64,000 nt of DNA from Vibrio maritimus (GCF_021441885.1 NZ_CP090438.1:2604001-2668000); one strand, 5' to 3'. Positions 8,427 through 18,021 are shown, counted from the first letter of the stretch. Made by a program: numbers and translations. Notes: a model not told the origin generated them from the sequence alone.

Positions 8427-9623
8427 ATGTCTAAGCTGGTTTTAGTTTTAAACTGCGGCAGTTCTTCTCTTAAGTTCGCCATCGTTGATGCAGAAAACGG
8501 TGATGAGCACCTAACAGGTCTTGCAGAATGTCTTCACCTTCCAGAAGCTCGTATCAAGTGGAAACTTGACGGTAAACACGAAGCTCAACTAGGTGATGGC
8601 GCTGCTCACGAAGAAGCACTAGCGTTCATGGTAGAAACTATCCTTGCTTCTAAGCCTGAGCTAAAAGCAAACCTAGGCGCTATCGGTCACCGTATCGTTC
8701 ACGGTGGCGAGCAATTCACATCTTCTGCACTAATCACAGACGATGTACTTAAAGGTATCGAAGACTCTGCAACATTTGCTCCTCTTCACAACCCTGCTCA
8801 CATCATCGGTATCGAAGCGGCGAAGCACAACTTCCCTGAGCTTAAGAACGTAGCGGTATTTGACACTGCGTTCCACCAAACTATGCCTCAAGAGTCTTAC
8901 CTATACGCTCTACCGTACAACCTGTACAAAGAGCACGGCATCCGTCGCTACGGCATGCACGGTACTTCTCACCTATTCATCGCACGTGAAGCAGCTGAGC
9001 TACTTGGTAAGCCAGCTAACGAACTGAACATCATCAACTGCCACCTAGGCAACGGTGCTTCTGTTTGTGCTATCAAAAACGGTGAATCTGTAGACACTTC
9101 TATGGGTCTAACTCCGCTTGAAGGTCTTGTAATGGGTACTCGTTGTGGTGACATCGACCCTGCTATCATCTTCCACCTACACGACGCTCTTGGCTACTCT
9201 GTTGAGCAAATCAACAACATGCTAACGAAAGAGTCTGGCCTTCTAGGTCTAACTGAAGTGACTTCTGACTGTCGTTTCGTTGAAGACAACTACGGTGAGA
9301 AAGAAGAAGCAACACGTGCAATGGACGTGTTCTGCCACCGCCTAGCTAAATACGTAGCTGGCTACACTGCATCTCTTGACGGTCGTCTAGATGCTATCGT
9401 GTTCACTGGTGGTATCGGTGAAAACTCTGCACCAATCCGCGAGATGGTTCTAAATCGTCTAGGCGTATTCGGCATCGAAGTTGACGGTGAAGCTAACCTT
9501 AAAGCTCGTTTCGGCGGCGAAGGTACTATCACTGCAGCAAGCAGCCGCATCCCAGCAATGGTTATCTCTACTAACGAAGAGCTAGTCATCGCTGAAGACA
9601 CTGCACGTCTAGCAGGTCTTTAA
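8427..9623 (+). CDS. ackA: Acetate kinase
   Basis: Interconverts acetyl phosphate plus ADP with acetate plus ATP in the cytoplasm, the last step of acetate overflow and a setter of acetyl-phosphate levels. The 398-residue protein starts MSKLVLVLNCGSSSLKFA, containing the N-[LIVM]-G-S-S-S-L-K acetate kinase signature. It carries HRIVHGGEQF, the AVFDTAFHQTMP segment and FTGGIGENS in the C-terminal ASKHA domain. Codon use is strongly biased (GGT, CGT, AAC, CTA/CTT), as expected of a highly expressed gene. pta follows in the same direction after 131 bp with a hairpin between. Confidence 0.98.
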   Translation: MSKLVLVLNCGSSSLKFAIVDAENGDEHLTGLAECLHLPEARIKWKLDGKHEAQLGDGAAHEEALAFMVETILASKPELKANLGAIGHRIVHGGEQFTSSALITDDVLKGIEDSATFAPLHNPAHIIGIEAAKHNFPELKNVAVFDTAFHQTMPQESYLYALPYNLYKEHGIRRYGMHGTSHLFIAREAAELLGKPANELNIINCHLGNGASVCAIKNGESVDTSMGLTPLEGLVMGTRCGDIDPAIIFHLHDALGYSVEQINNMLTKESGLLGLTEVTSDCRFVEDNYGEKEEATRAMDVFCHRLAKYVAGYTASLDGRLDAIVFTGGIGENSAPIREMVLNRLGVFGIEVDGEANLKARFGGEGTITAASSRIPAMVISTNEELVIAEDTARLAGL

Positions 9624-9627
9624 TTTC

Positions 9628-9657
9628 AAAACTGGCTAACCTAGGTTAGCCAGTTTT
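9628..9657 (+). terminator. Intercistronic hairpin between ackA and pta
   Basis: AAAACTGGCTAAC and GTTAGCCAGTTTT pair perfectly around CTAG, starting five bases after the ackA stop, and end in TTTT on the plus strand. It probably terminates part of the ackA transcripts or stabilises their 3' end. A second inverted repeat (CTCAGTG at 9667 with CACTGAG at 9711) lies before pta. Confidence 0.75.
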
Positions 9658-9754
9658 CATATTGGGCTCAGTGAAACATTTGCTTGCGCTTTTTTTGCAA
9701 TTCATCGAACCACTGAGTTTCTTCCCCCTATATATAGTTTGAGGTACTCAAAGA

Positions 9755-11899
9755 ATGTCCCGTACTATTATGCTTGTACCTACTAGCGCTGGTGTCGGTC
9801 TTACTAGTGTTAGCATGGGTGTCCTGCGTGCAATGGAGCGTAAGGGTGTAAACGTATCGTTTTACAAACCTGTTGCTCAGCCTCGCCATGGTGGCGACCA
9901 GCCAGATCTAACTTCTTCTATCGTCGGTAACAGCAGCGACATGAAAGTGGGTCAACCACTTCCAATGTCAGAAGCAGAAACCCTGATTGGTAACGAGAAG
10001 CTAGACGTGCTTCTAGAAACGATCGTTGAGCGTTACAACCAAATCAACAAAGATGCGGACGTGACACTTATCGAAGGTCTTGTACCAACTCGCAAGCACC
10101 CGTTTGCAAATGCAATCAACGAAGAGATCGCTAAGACACTTGGCGCTGAAATCGTATTCGTTGCAACGCCAGGTACAGACAACCCGAGCCAGCTTAAAGA
10201 GCGTATCGAAGTTGCATGTTCTAACTACGGCGGCACTAAGAACAAAAAGATCTCTGGCGTTATCATCAACAAACTGAATGCCCCAGTTGATGAAGCAGGT
10301 CGTACTCGTCCAGATCTTTCTGAAATCTTTGACGATGCAGACACAGCTCAGCAAGCTAACCTTGAAGTCATGCAGATCTTCAACACTAGCCCAATTCGTG
10401 TTCTAGGCTGCGTGCCTTGGAAGATCGACTTGATTGCGACTCGTGCTGTCGACATGGCAGAGCACCTAAACGCTGAAATCATCAACGAAGGTGACATCGC
10501 TAAACGTCGCATCAAGAGCATCACGTTCTGTGCACGTTCACTGCCTAACATGATCGAGCACTTCAAGCCTGGCTCTCTACTAGTAACTTCAGCGGATCGT
10601 CCAGACGTTATCGTTGCAGCAGCACTAGCAGCGATGAACGGTGTTGAAATCGGCGCGATCCTACTAACAGGTGGCTACGACGTACCAGCAGAGATCACTG
10701 ACCTAATCAAGCCTGCGCTAGACACAGGTCTACCAATCTTCAAGGCACAAGGTAACACTTGGCAAACGTCTCTAAACCTACAGAGCTTCAGCCTTGAAGT
10801 TCCTGCAGACGATAAAGAGCGTATCGAGTTCGTTAACGAGCACGTTGCTGGTCACATCGACGGTCCTTGGATTGACTCTCTACTTGAAGGCACTGTTGGC
10901 GGTCGTAAGCTTAGCCCACCAGCATTCCGTTACCAGCTAACTGAGCTTGCTCGCAAAGCTGGCAAGCGTATCGTTCTTCCTGAAGGTGACGAGCCACGTA
11001 CAGTTAAAGCTGCAGCTATCTGTGCTGAGCGCGGTATCGCGGAATGTGTGCTTCTTGGTAACCCTGAAGAAATCAAACGTGTTGCTGCTCAGCAAGGCGT
11101 TGAACTAGGTGCTGGCGTTACTATCATCGATTCTGATGCAGTACGTGAAAACTACGTTGCTCGCTTGGTTGAGCTACGTGGCGCGAAAGGTATGACTGAG
11201 GTTGTTGCTCGTGAGAAGCTACAAGATTCTGTATACCTAGGCACTATGATGCTTGAAGCGAACGAAGTTGACGGTCTAGTATCAGGCGCTGTTCACACAA
11301 CAGCGAACACTATCGTTCCTCCGTTCCAAATCATCAAGACTGCTCCAGGTACATCTATCGTATCGTCAATCTTCTTCATGCTTCTGCCTGATCAAGTATT
11401 GGTATACGGTGACTGTGCGATCAACCCAGACCCAACGGCTGAGCAACTTGCTGAAATCGCTATCCAGTCTGCAGATTCTGCAGCAGCGTTTGGTATTGAA
11501 CCACGCGTTGCAATGATCTCTTACTCTACTGGTGAGTCTGGTAAGGGTGCTGACGTAGATAAAGTACGTGAAGCAACGAAACTGGCTCAAGAGAAACGTC
11601 CTGATCTTATCATTGACGGTCCTCTACAGTACGATGCGGCAATCATGGAGAACGTAGCGGCTTCTAAAGCACCTAACTCTCCAGTTGCAGGTAAAGCGAC
11701 AGTATTTGTATTCCCAGACCTAAACACTGGTAACACAACATACAAAGCGGTACAGCGTTCAGCAGACCTAGTCTCTATCGGTCCAATGCTGCAAGGTATG
11801 CGCAAGCCAGTTAACGACCTGTCACGTGGCGCACTAGTAGACGACATCGTTTACACAGTTGCATTGACTGCGATTCAATCTGGTCAAGAGCAAAACTAA
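9755..11899 (+). CDS. pta: Phosphate acetyltransferase
   Basis: Converts acetyl-CoA and phosphate to acetyl phosphate and CoA, feeding AckA. The long, 714-residue enterobacterial-type form is present. It has an N-terminal P-loop-like domain (MSRTIMLVPTSAGVGLTSVS), a central DRTGG domain (about 220-340), and the catalytic PTA_PTB domain from about 390, with RIVLPEGDEPRTVKAA, MTEVVAREKL and SYSTGESGKGADVDKV. The ribosome site GAGG lies 11 bp before ATG. Codon bias matches ackA. The AckA-Pta pair makes acetyl phosphate, a possible phosphodonor for response regulators and for protein acetylation. Confidence 0.98.
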   Translation: MSRTIMLVPTSAGVGLTSVSMGVLRAMERKGVNVSFYKPVAQPRHGGDQPDLTSSIVGNSSDMKVGQPLPMSEAETLIGNEKLDVLLETIVERYNQINKDADVTLIEGLVPTRKHPFANAINEEIAKTLGAEIVFVATPGTDNPSQLKERIEVACSNYGGTKNKKISGVIINKLNAPVDEAGRTRPDLSEIFDDADTAQQANLEVMQIFNTSPIRVLGCVPWKIDLIATRAVDMAEHLNAEIINEGDIAKRRIKSITFCARSLPNMIEHFKPGSLLVTSADRPDVIVAAALAAMNGVEIGAILLTGGYDVPAEITDLIKPALDTGLPIFKAQGNTWQTSLNLQSFSLEVPADDKERIEFVNEHVAGHIDGPWIDSLLEGTVGGRKLSPPAFRYQLTELARKAGKRIVLPEGDEPRTVKAAAICAERGIAECVLLGNPEEIKRVAAQQGVELGAGVTIIDSDAVRENYVARLVELRGAKGMTEVVAREKLQDSVYLGTMMLEANEVDGLVSGAVHTTANTIVPPFQIIKTAPGTSIVSSIFFMLLPDQVLVYGDCAINPDPTAEQLAEIAIQSADSAAAFGIEPRVAMISYSTGESGKGADVDKVREATKLAQEKRPDLIIDGPLQYDAAIMENVAASKAPNSPVAGKATVFVFPDLNTGNTTYKAVQRSADLVSIGPMLQGMRKPVNDLSRGALVDDIVYTVALTAIQSGQEQN

Positions 11900-11919
11900 T
11901 TTTGTTCTAGCTGAATGAC

Positions 11920-11946
11920 AAAAGCCTCCGAATGGAGGCTTTTTTA
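11920..11946. terminator. Terminator of pta, bidirectional
   Basis: AAAGCCTCC/GGAGGCTTT stem with loop GAAT, followed by TTTTT on the plus strand and TTTT on the minus strand. It sits between the convergent pta and beta-barrel genes. Confidence 0.9.
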
Positions 11947-11972
11947 ATGCGTTGAAGATGGCTATTGCTTTG

Positions 11973-13145
11973 TTAGAACACTTCGTTGACATGGAAGTAA
12001 AAGGTACCGCCGTGCTCGCCGTAGCCGATGTCAGCACGGACATTGACCTTGTCTTTAATCTTGAATCTAAAGCCGGTACCAGCACTTGCCAAGGTGTTAT
12101 CCCAGAGCCCAGACACATTTTCCGATACGGTGCCAGCAGCACCCCAGAACACAACCCCAACACGCCAGTAAACAGGAAGACGATACTCAACCTGCCCCAT
12201 CATCATCTGGTTATCACGATAGCGACCGAGGACATAACCACGCATCGCATCTGCTCCACCAAGATCAGGTAATTGATTCCAAGGCACATTACCTGAGGTT
12301 AGGTTGGCTTGTACCTGCCATGCCAACAAGCCCGGCACGGGTGCTAGTGAATGATATTGCGACGCCTTGAGCGAGTACTTACCAAAGTTTTCAGAATTGG
12401 TCGCATCATGGTACAAGCCCAAATCCGCTTGCAGCAAGGTTCCCTTCGTTGCATTGGTGACATTATCTCGAGTATCAAAAACATTCGATACGAAAACACC
12501 GTAGCTGGTATTATCAGTAAGCTCATCGGCTAAGTAATCACTATTCTGATTTTCGAACGTCTTGTCGTGAGGTCTCACTGATTTTATATTGCCGCCAAAA
12601 CCCAAGAAGTAGTCGCCACTCACTCGTGTCAGCCACGTAGGTTTTATATCGACCACCTGCTCTTTGAAGTTAATCTTGTTACCGTCTTGCTGACCATTTT
12701 CATACCCTTGCCCGTAATACACAGCCGCATCATCAAAGACCTTGATATCGGTGTAGACTCGGTTATCACCCCCGTTGTAGAAGTGCTTATTACTGAACGT
12801 AATACCTATTGACCCGTTAGAGGAAGCGTAGGGATTAATCACCATCGATGACGGCTGGCCAGCCCCATCACTAGGGTCACCATATAGACCGACGTACAAA
12901 AGGCCAAGCCCCAGTCCTTGCTCTGGCGTATAGAACACCGCAGGAATGTAGCTCGAGTTCAGCCCCTTCTCCTTGTCGTACTCTGATTCCGCACCAAACA
13001 CACCAAGAAAGCTATCCAGTTTGTCCGTAGTCGAGTTGGGCGTATGTTCGAACAAAGGCTCAATATGATCATCTGCGATTACGGAGACAGACAGACAAGC
13101 ACTGCAGCCCATCGCAAGTAGAGAGTGCGCAAGTTTGGTATGCAT
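11973..13145 (-). CDS. BamA/TamA-type outer-membrane beta-barrel protein without POTRA domains
   Basis: Predicted outer-membrane protein of the bacterial surface antigen (D15, PF01103) family. A signal peptide ending near residue 24 (CLSVSVIADD) is followed directly by barrel sequence. Alternating strands run throughout, GLGLGLLYVGL and TKGTLLQADLGLY among them, and the protein ends in GTFYFHVNEVF, with the C-terminal Phe recognised by the BAM machinery. At 390 residues it has no room for POTRA repeats, unlike BamA or TamA. Function is unknown; related short proteins are annotated as surface antigens or phospholipase-like barrels. It stands alone, with a terminator upstream. Confidence 0.75.
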   Translation of the reverse strand: MHTKLAHSLLAMGCSACLSVSVIADDHIEPLFEHTPNSTTDKLDSFLGVFGAESEYDKEKGLNSSYIPAVFYTPEQGLGLGLLYVGLYGDPSDGAGQPSSMVINPYASSNGSIGITFSNKHFYNGGDNRVYTDIKVFDDAAVYYGQGYENGQQDGNKINFKEQVVDIKPTWLTRVSGDYFLGFGGNIKSVRPHDKTFENQNSDYLADELTDNTSYGVFVSNVFDTRDNVTNATKGTLLQADLGLYHDATNSENFGKYSLKASQYHSLAPVPGLLAWQVQANLTSGNVPWNQLPDLGGADAMRGYVLGRYRDNQMMMGQVEYRLPVYWRVGVVFWGAAGTVSENVSGLWDNTLASAGTGFRFKIKDKVNVRADIGYGEHGGTFYFHVNEVF

Positions 13146-13222
13146 GGATATAAGTAACTGAGGTCAATAATAAAGGCTGGGATTATAGAGGAAAAGCGTA
13201 ACAAATGAGCATATTCAAATGT

Positions 13223-13256
13223 AAAAAAACTGCAGATTTTCATCTGCAGTTTTTTG
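13223..13256 (-). terminator. Terminator of the Tim44-like gene
   Basis: AAAACTGCAGAT and ATCTGCAGTTTT form a 12-bp stem with a TTTC/GAAA loop, flanked by further A and T runs, so it may work in both directions. It lies just past the Tim44-like gene and upstream of the barrel gene. Confidence 0.88.
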
Positions 13257-13287
13257 TAATTGGTGTAGCTATGGTAACGAGAGGTTA

Positions 13288-14169
13288 TTAACCTTGAATA
13301 CCAACAATCAACCATGGTGCATTTGGAACCGTCAAGTCACGCTCTAGGTGCCAAATGTCTTCGATATCTTCTTCAATGTTTTCTACCGCATCGCGGTAAC
13401 GACCAGAGAATTGTAGGCTTAGCTGCGCCTTATTCGCATCGTAGTCTGCTCGAACCACCTCAGCATCGACATACATTACATCGGTATGTTGCTCGCCTTC
13501 TAGCTTAGCACGCTCGCTGATTAGGTCTTGTAACAGGCTTGGCGACACATATTCTTCGATCGTATGTAGCTCGTTATGGTTCCAAGCACCTTGTAGGATA
13601 CGGTAGTGCTCACGCGCACCATTCAAGAATGCTGCTTGATCAAAGCCCGGTGGGTAGTTATGAGGTACGTCGCTGTGACCTGCCGCACCAAAACCACCCG
13701 TCGATGCTGCGGATGCTGGCTGTTCAAAGTTTTGGAAGTTCGAAGGCTGCTCAAATTGCTGACGCGAATTGCCGCCGAAGGCTGGTTGCTGTCGCTGCTG
13801 GTTCATACTGCCCTGCTTAGCGCCAAGCATGCCTCGCATAAACTTAAAGATCACAAACGCAATCAGACCGAAGATCAAGATGTCCATGAAATTGATGCCT
13901 TCGAATGCGCCACCGAAGAATGCCGCAAGCAAGCCACCCGCCAATAGGCCGCCTAAGATACCACCCATCAGACCTTTCTTGCTGCTTCCAGCTTTGTTTT
14001 GATCCTGACGACTGATGTTATTCGTGTTTTGTTGCTGTTGCTTTGGTGCAGGAGCGGTTTTAAAGCTCTTACCAAATGATTTACCGCCACCGAATTTCTT
14101 TGCTTCGGCTACCGGATTCACCGCAACTGCTAGTACTAGCAGCGCGACGAAAGAAAATAAACGTTTCAT
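13288..14169 (-). CDS. Tim44-like domain protein, exported or membrane-anchored
   Basis: A 293-residue protein with an N-terminal signal sequence (hydrophobic 6-18, then AEAKKFGGGKSFG). A Gln/Asn-rich basic linker and a Gly/Ala/Leu/Phe-rich hydrophobic segment at about 68-95 (GGILGGLLAGGLLAAFFGG) come next. A second Gln-rich linker leads to a Tim44-like domain (PF04280, about 175-293) with FLNGAREHYRILQGAWNHND-like helices and a final beta sheet (SLQFSGRYRD). Mitochondrial Tim44 tethers Hsp70 to the translocon; the role of bacterial homologues is not settled. Composition suggests a membrane-attached protein exposing the domain. It faces the TetR gene across 295 bp. Confidence 0.8.
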   Translation of the reverse strand: MKRLFSFVALLVLAVAVNPVAEAKKFGGGKSFGKSFKTAPAPKQQQQNTNNISRQDQNKAGSSKKGLMGGILGGLLAGGLLAAFFGGAFEGINFMDILIFGLIAFVIFKFMRGMLGAKQGSMNQQRQQPAFGGNSRQQFEQPSNFQNFEQPASAASTGGFGAAGHSDVPHNYPPGFDQAAFLNGAREHYRILQGAWNHNELHTIEEYVSPSLLQDLISERAKLEGEQHTDVMYVDAEVVRADYDANKAQLSLQFSGRYRDAVENIEEDIEDIWHLERDLTVPNAPWLIVGIQG

Positions 14170-14464
14170 TCTAGACCTTTAATTATATTGTTACGTCACG
14201 TCTTAAGTCCTATTTCGACTTACTACGCATCATATACTGAGCTTAGCATTAAAGAAATGTTTCTGAAGCTCCGACATGTTTCAGGATATTGCACGTTTGT
14301 TACGGTATACACAATACGAATCCGATTATTTTGTCATCAGCTCAGATTGCCGACGATCATCTCAAAAGTTAGCTGAAACCTTGAAACACAACGCTTCATT
14401 TGTTGACGCTACAGGGTCCCACCACTAAAATAACGAACCGTGTTCAATTAAGAATCCACCAACC

Positions 14465-15055
14465 ATGGCCCGCAGAAACGATCATACTAGGGAAGAGCTC
14501 ATAGACCTGACGCTCACAACAGTCAGGGACTACCTAACAGAGAACTCCTACCATTCACTTAGCCTTCGCAAGATTGCTACGATGATCGGCTATGTGCCGA
14601 GCACCCTGGTTAATATTTTTGGCAGTTACAATTTACTGTTATTGCACGCTGTTGCTCGTACCCTTGATGAACTTTCTCAAGAAGCAAAAGGCGTTGTTGA
14701 GCAAGCGCAAAACACCGAAGAAGCACTGTATGCACTCGCAAGCTGCTATCATGATTTTGCTAAGAAGTATCCGTATCGTTGGCAGCTTATATTCGAACAC
14801 AACATGAATGGAGATGCGCTGCCAGAATGGCAATCACAGCGAATTGACGGCATGACCGGCATGCTTGAGCACCTTCTCTCTGTTTATCGTCCAGAAAAGT
14901 CATCGACCGATGTCATTAAAGCCAGCCGCGTGTTGTGGGCCGGTGTTCATGGTATTACGCTATTAAGCGTGGACGATAAATTCTTCGCGTCCGAGCCCGT
15001 TGATGGCAACGAGCTCATCAAAGACCTCATCTCAAACTATTTAAAAAGCTGGTAA
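14465..15055 (+). CDS. TetR-family transcriptional regulator
   Basis: A 196-residue one-component repressor. Residues 1-60 form the TetR DNA-binding domain: TREELIDLTLTTVRDYL, then the helix-turn-helix SLSLRKIATMIGYVPSTLVNIFGSYNLLLLHAV. The C-terminal half resembles the WHG-type ligand domain (TetR_C_33), with YPYRWQLIFEHN and a VLWAGVHGITLLS segment. It lies 15 bp before the MFS-acyltransferase gene in the same direction, so the pair is probably one transcription unit and the regulator may control its own operon. The ligand is unknown; a fatty acyl or lysophospholipid signal would fit the neighbour but is only an inference. Confidence 0.88.
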   Translation: MARRNDHTREELIDLTLTTVRDYLTENSYHSLSLRKIATMIGYVPSTLVNIFGSYNLLLLHAVARTLDELSQEAKGVVEQAQNTEEALYALASCYHDFAKKYPYRWQLIFEHNMNGDALPEWQSQRIDGMTGMLEHLLSVYRPEKSSTDVIKASRVLWAGVHGITLLSVDDKFFASEPVDGNELIKDLISNYLKSW

Positions 15056-15070
15056 CCAAAAGGAAAGGTA

Positions 15071-16945
15071 ATGCCCAACACCAAAACCGCGTCTTTGCTC
15101 TCTGAAAGGCGCTTTATGCCCTACTTTGTTACCCAGTTTTTCGGCGCATTCAACGACAACATTTTTAAAAACGTACTACTTTTGTTTGTTGCGTTTGCTG
15201 GCCCGCAAGTTCTGCCTATCTCAAGCAACTTGTTTATCAACCTCGCCGCAGGTTTGTTTATTCTCCCGTTTTTCCTATTTTCTGCATCAGCTGGGGTTCT
15301 GGCCGATAAATACGAAAAGTCGTGGTTTATTCGCAAAGTAAAACTCGCTGAGATCGGCATCATGTGCCTGGGCGCAATTGGCTTTGTCACTGAAAGCTAT
15401 GGCATTTTGCTGCTACTCCTATTTTTGATGGGAACCCAGTCCGCTTTCTTCGGTCCAGTTAAGTACGCTCTACTCCCTCAGCAGCTAAAACCCAATGAGC
15501 TATTGTCTGGTAATGCTCTAGTAGAAACCGGTACCTTTCTCGCTATCTTACTCGGTACCTTAGGTGCGGGGATAATTGCTTCAGCTGAACATGCCAAATA
15601 CGTAGCAGCAGGAAGCGTGATCTTGTTTGCTATCGCGGGTTATATTTCTAGCCGCTCGATTCCAGAAGCGCCTGCAGCCGATCCTGAATTGAAGTTTCGC
15701 TGGCAGCCAGTAAAACAAACCAAGCAAACCCTTAAGATAGCGCACCAAGATCGGGTGGTGTTCCAGAGCATTATGGCAATCAGCTGGTTTTGGTTTCTGG
15801 GCGCGGCTTACCTAACCCAGTTCCCGAACTTTACCAAGATCCATTTGATGGGTAATGAAGCTGCGGTTTCTTTCCTCCTGGCTCTCTTCTCTGTCGGTAT
15901 CGCGCTCGGCTCTATGCTGTGTGACAAAATGTCGAAAAACCGCATTGATGTCGGCATCGTACCTATTGGCAGCATCGGCATTACTATTTTTGGCGCGCTT
16001 ATGGCTTTCTCCGTGCCAGAAGCGCTTCCGCAATTTGAGTCGTTTAGCGAGTTTATTTCCTACTCCGCGCTTTGGCCTGTATTTGGTTACCTTCTCGCAT
16101 TAGGTGCTTCGGGCGGTTTGTTTATTGTTCCTCTGTATGCCTTGATGCAGCAAGAAGCGAAACCAAACGAACGTGCTCGAGTCATTGCTGCGCTTAACAT
16201 ATACAACTCACTGTTTATGGTAGGCAGTGCCGTGCTGGGCATTGTCGGACTATCGATACTTGAACTCACCATCGTTGAGTTGTTCTTAGTACTCTCTGCA
16301 CTTAACTTCTTGATGGCGACCTATCTATTCTTGCAAGCACCTATCTTTGTGGTTCGCTTCCTGATCTGGATTTTGACTACCATCATGTACCGCATCTCGC
16401 ATAAGAACTTGCATCACCTGCCTGAAAAAGGCGGCGCATTGATCGTGTGTAATCATGTAAGTTACATGGATGCGTTGGTTATGAGTGCAGCAAGCCCGCG
16501 CTTGATTCGCTTTGTTATGGAAGAAGATTACGCCAACTTTAAGCCTGTTCGTCGCTTCCTCAAGCGCGCTGGTGTCATTCCTATTTCAGCCAAGCGCAAA
16601 GGCTCTATTCGTCGCGCATTTGGCGAGATTGAACAAGCGCTTGCTGAAGGCGAAATCGTCTGCATCTTCCCTGAAGGACGTCTCACAGCAGATGGTGAAA
16701 TGAATGAATTTATGCGCGGCATTGATCTTGTGCTTAAGCGTTCACCGGTACCTGTTATCCCAATGGCACTAAAAGGGCTCTGGGGTAGCTACTTCAGTCG
16801 CCACAAAGGCCGTGCTTGTAAAGGTTTCCCTACTCGATTTAGAGCAAAACTCGAGCTCGAAGCAGGCGATCCAGTTCAGCCAGAAAACGCCACCAGTCAA
16901 GCGATGTTTGATAAAGTCGCCCAACTTCGCGGTGATTATCGCTAA
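15071..16945 (+). CDS. MFS transporter fused to 1-acylglycerol-phosphate acyltransferase
   Basis: A 624-residue fusion. Residues 1-410 are an LplT-like major facilitator with about 12 membrane segments, opening with MPYFVTQFFGAFNDNIFKN as in lysophospholipid flippases. From about 435 there is a PlsC-type acyltransferase domain with the NHVSYMD (H-x4-D) active-site motif and FPEGRLTADGEMNEFMRGID. The likely role is to bring lysophospholipid to the inner leaflet and re-acylate it. The E. coli LplT-Aas system also has an acyl-ACP synthetase domain in Aas; that third domain is absent here, so acyl supply must come from elsewhere. Confidence 0.87.
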   Translation: MPNTKTASLLSERRFMPYFVTQFFGAFNDNIFKNVLLLFVAFAGPQVLPISSNLFINLAAGLFILPFFLFSASAGVLADKYEKSWFIRKVKLAEIGIMCLGAIGFVTESYGILLLLLFLMGTQSAFFGPVKYALLPQQLKPNELLSGNALVETGTFLAILLGTLGAGIIASAEHAKYVAAGSVILFAIAGYISSRSIPEAPAADPELKFRWQPVKQTKQTLKIAHQDRVVFQSIMAISWFWFLGAAYLTQFPNFTKIHLMGNEAAVSFLLALFSVGIALGSMLCDKMSKNRIDVGIVPIGSIGITIFGALMAFSVPEALPQFESFSEFISYSALWPVFGYLLALGASGGLFIVPLYALMQQEAKPNERARVIAALNIYNSLFMVGSAVLGIVGLSILELTIVELFLVLSALNFLMATYLFLQAPIFVVRFLIWILTTIMYRISHKNLHHLPEKGGALIVCNHVSYMDALVMSAASPRLIRFVMEEDYANFKPVRRFLKRAGVIPISAKRKGSIRRAFGEIEQALAEGEIVCIFPEGRLTADGEMNEFMRGIDLVLKRSPVPVIPMALKGLWGSYFSRHKGRACKGFPTRFRAKLELEAGDPVQPENATSQAMFDKVAQLRGDYR

Positions 16946-16956
16946 GACTCGCTTTC

Positions 16957-16998
16957 ATTTTAACGGGCGTTAAGAAAAACTAAACGCCCGTTAAATTT
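16957..16998 (+). terminator. Inverted repeat after the MFS-acyltransferase gene
   Basis: TTTAACGGGCGTT pairs with AACGCCCGTTAAA across an A-rich loop of about 11 bases. The run after the stem is only TTTAA, so it is a weaker-than-usual terminator, placed 12 bp past the stop codon. Confidence 0.6.
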
Positions 16999-17084
16999 AA
17001 CTGTGTTTTACTGACCCTTGTCCCTCGATACAATCCACAACTAAGCTGGTCTTAGCTCTCAATGTCTTTTTAGTAAGGTACTTA

Positions 17085-18011
17085 ATGTTATCCCTTGTGC
17101 GTTCTTATCCTCTGTTCTTCCTTGCGTTAATTGCGTGCCTCACGCCGTGGATAAGCTCACCTTTGGCATTGATTCTAGGTTTTCTACTCACCACGTTCAG
17201 CCTAGTGCCACACACACTGCCTATCGCTAAGTACACAAAAAAACTACTCGCATACTCCATTGTGGGTCTGGGTTTTGGCATACATTTAGATCAGGCAATG
17301 AAGGCAACAAGCGATGGTATCGGCATCATCATAGCCACCATCATTGGTACCTTAGTCATCGGCTGGTTTCTTGCTAAAAGAATGGGATTGGACAAACATA
17401 CGGGTTATCTGATTTCATCAGGCACGGCTATTTGTGGTGGCAGCGCAATTGCTGCAGTCGCACCGGCCATAGATGCAGACGATGAAAAGATCGCTATCGC
17501 ACTGGCGACCGTGTTCGTTCTCAATTCTGTCGCGCTCTTTGTTTTCCCAGTGATTGGACACGCTTTAGCGCTCGATCAGCACACTTTTGGGACTTGGGCA
17601 GCAATCGCTATCCATGACACGTCTTCTGTGGTTGGTGCGGCGTCCGCCTACGGTGAGGAAGCGCTCACAACGGCAACCACGCTCAAGCTTGCTCGCGCAC
17701 TATGGATTATTCCTGTCGCGTTAGTTAGCGCACTGCTGTTTAGAAGCAAGAGCAAAAAGATCACCATTCCCTACTTCATTCTTTTCTACTGTGTTGCGAT
17801 CTTAGTAAGTGATTACTTACCGCAGTTCGAGGTTGCTTATCAAAGCATTTTTGCAGTGTCTAAAAAGTTACTGGTGGTGTGTTTGTTCTTGATTGGTAGC
17901 AGTATTTCAATTGAGAGGTTAAAACAGGCTGGTAGCAAACCTATGCTGTTTGGTGTGACGCTTTGGTTGCTGATTTCAGTATCATCACTTAGCTGGTTAT
18001 TGATGGCTTAA
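17085..18011 (+). CDS. YeiH/UPF0324-family membrane protein, putative sulfate exporter
   Basis: A 308-residue polytopic inner-membrane protein with nine or ten hydrophobic helices, in the Cons_hypoth698 (PF03601) family. Family marks are the GTAICGGSAIAAVAPAIDAD segment (about 123-142) and AIAIHDTSSVVGAASAYG (about 181-198), with charged Asp and His inside membrane segments. E. coli YeiH and relatives are labelled putative sulfate exporters, but transport has been shown only for a few members. The upstream hairpin suggests it has its own promoter. No LysR-type regulator such as YeiE lies next to it. Confidence 0.85.
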   Translation: MLSLVRSYPLFFLALIACLTPWISSPLALILGFLLTTFSLVPHTLPIAKYTKKLLAYSIVGLGFGIHLDQAMKATSDGIGIIIATIIGTLVIGWFLAKRMGLDKHTGYLISSGTAICGGSAIAAVAPAIDADDEKIAIALATVFVLNSVALFVFPVIGHALALDQHTFGTWAAIAIHDTSSVVGAASAYGEEALTTATTLKLARALWIIPVALVSALLFRSKSKKITIPYFILFYCVAILVSDYLPQFEVAYQSIFAVSKKLLVVCLFLIGSSISIERLKQAGSKPMLFGVTLWLLISVSSLSWLLMA

Positions 18012-18021
18012 AGCCGTCGCG

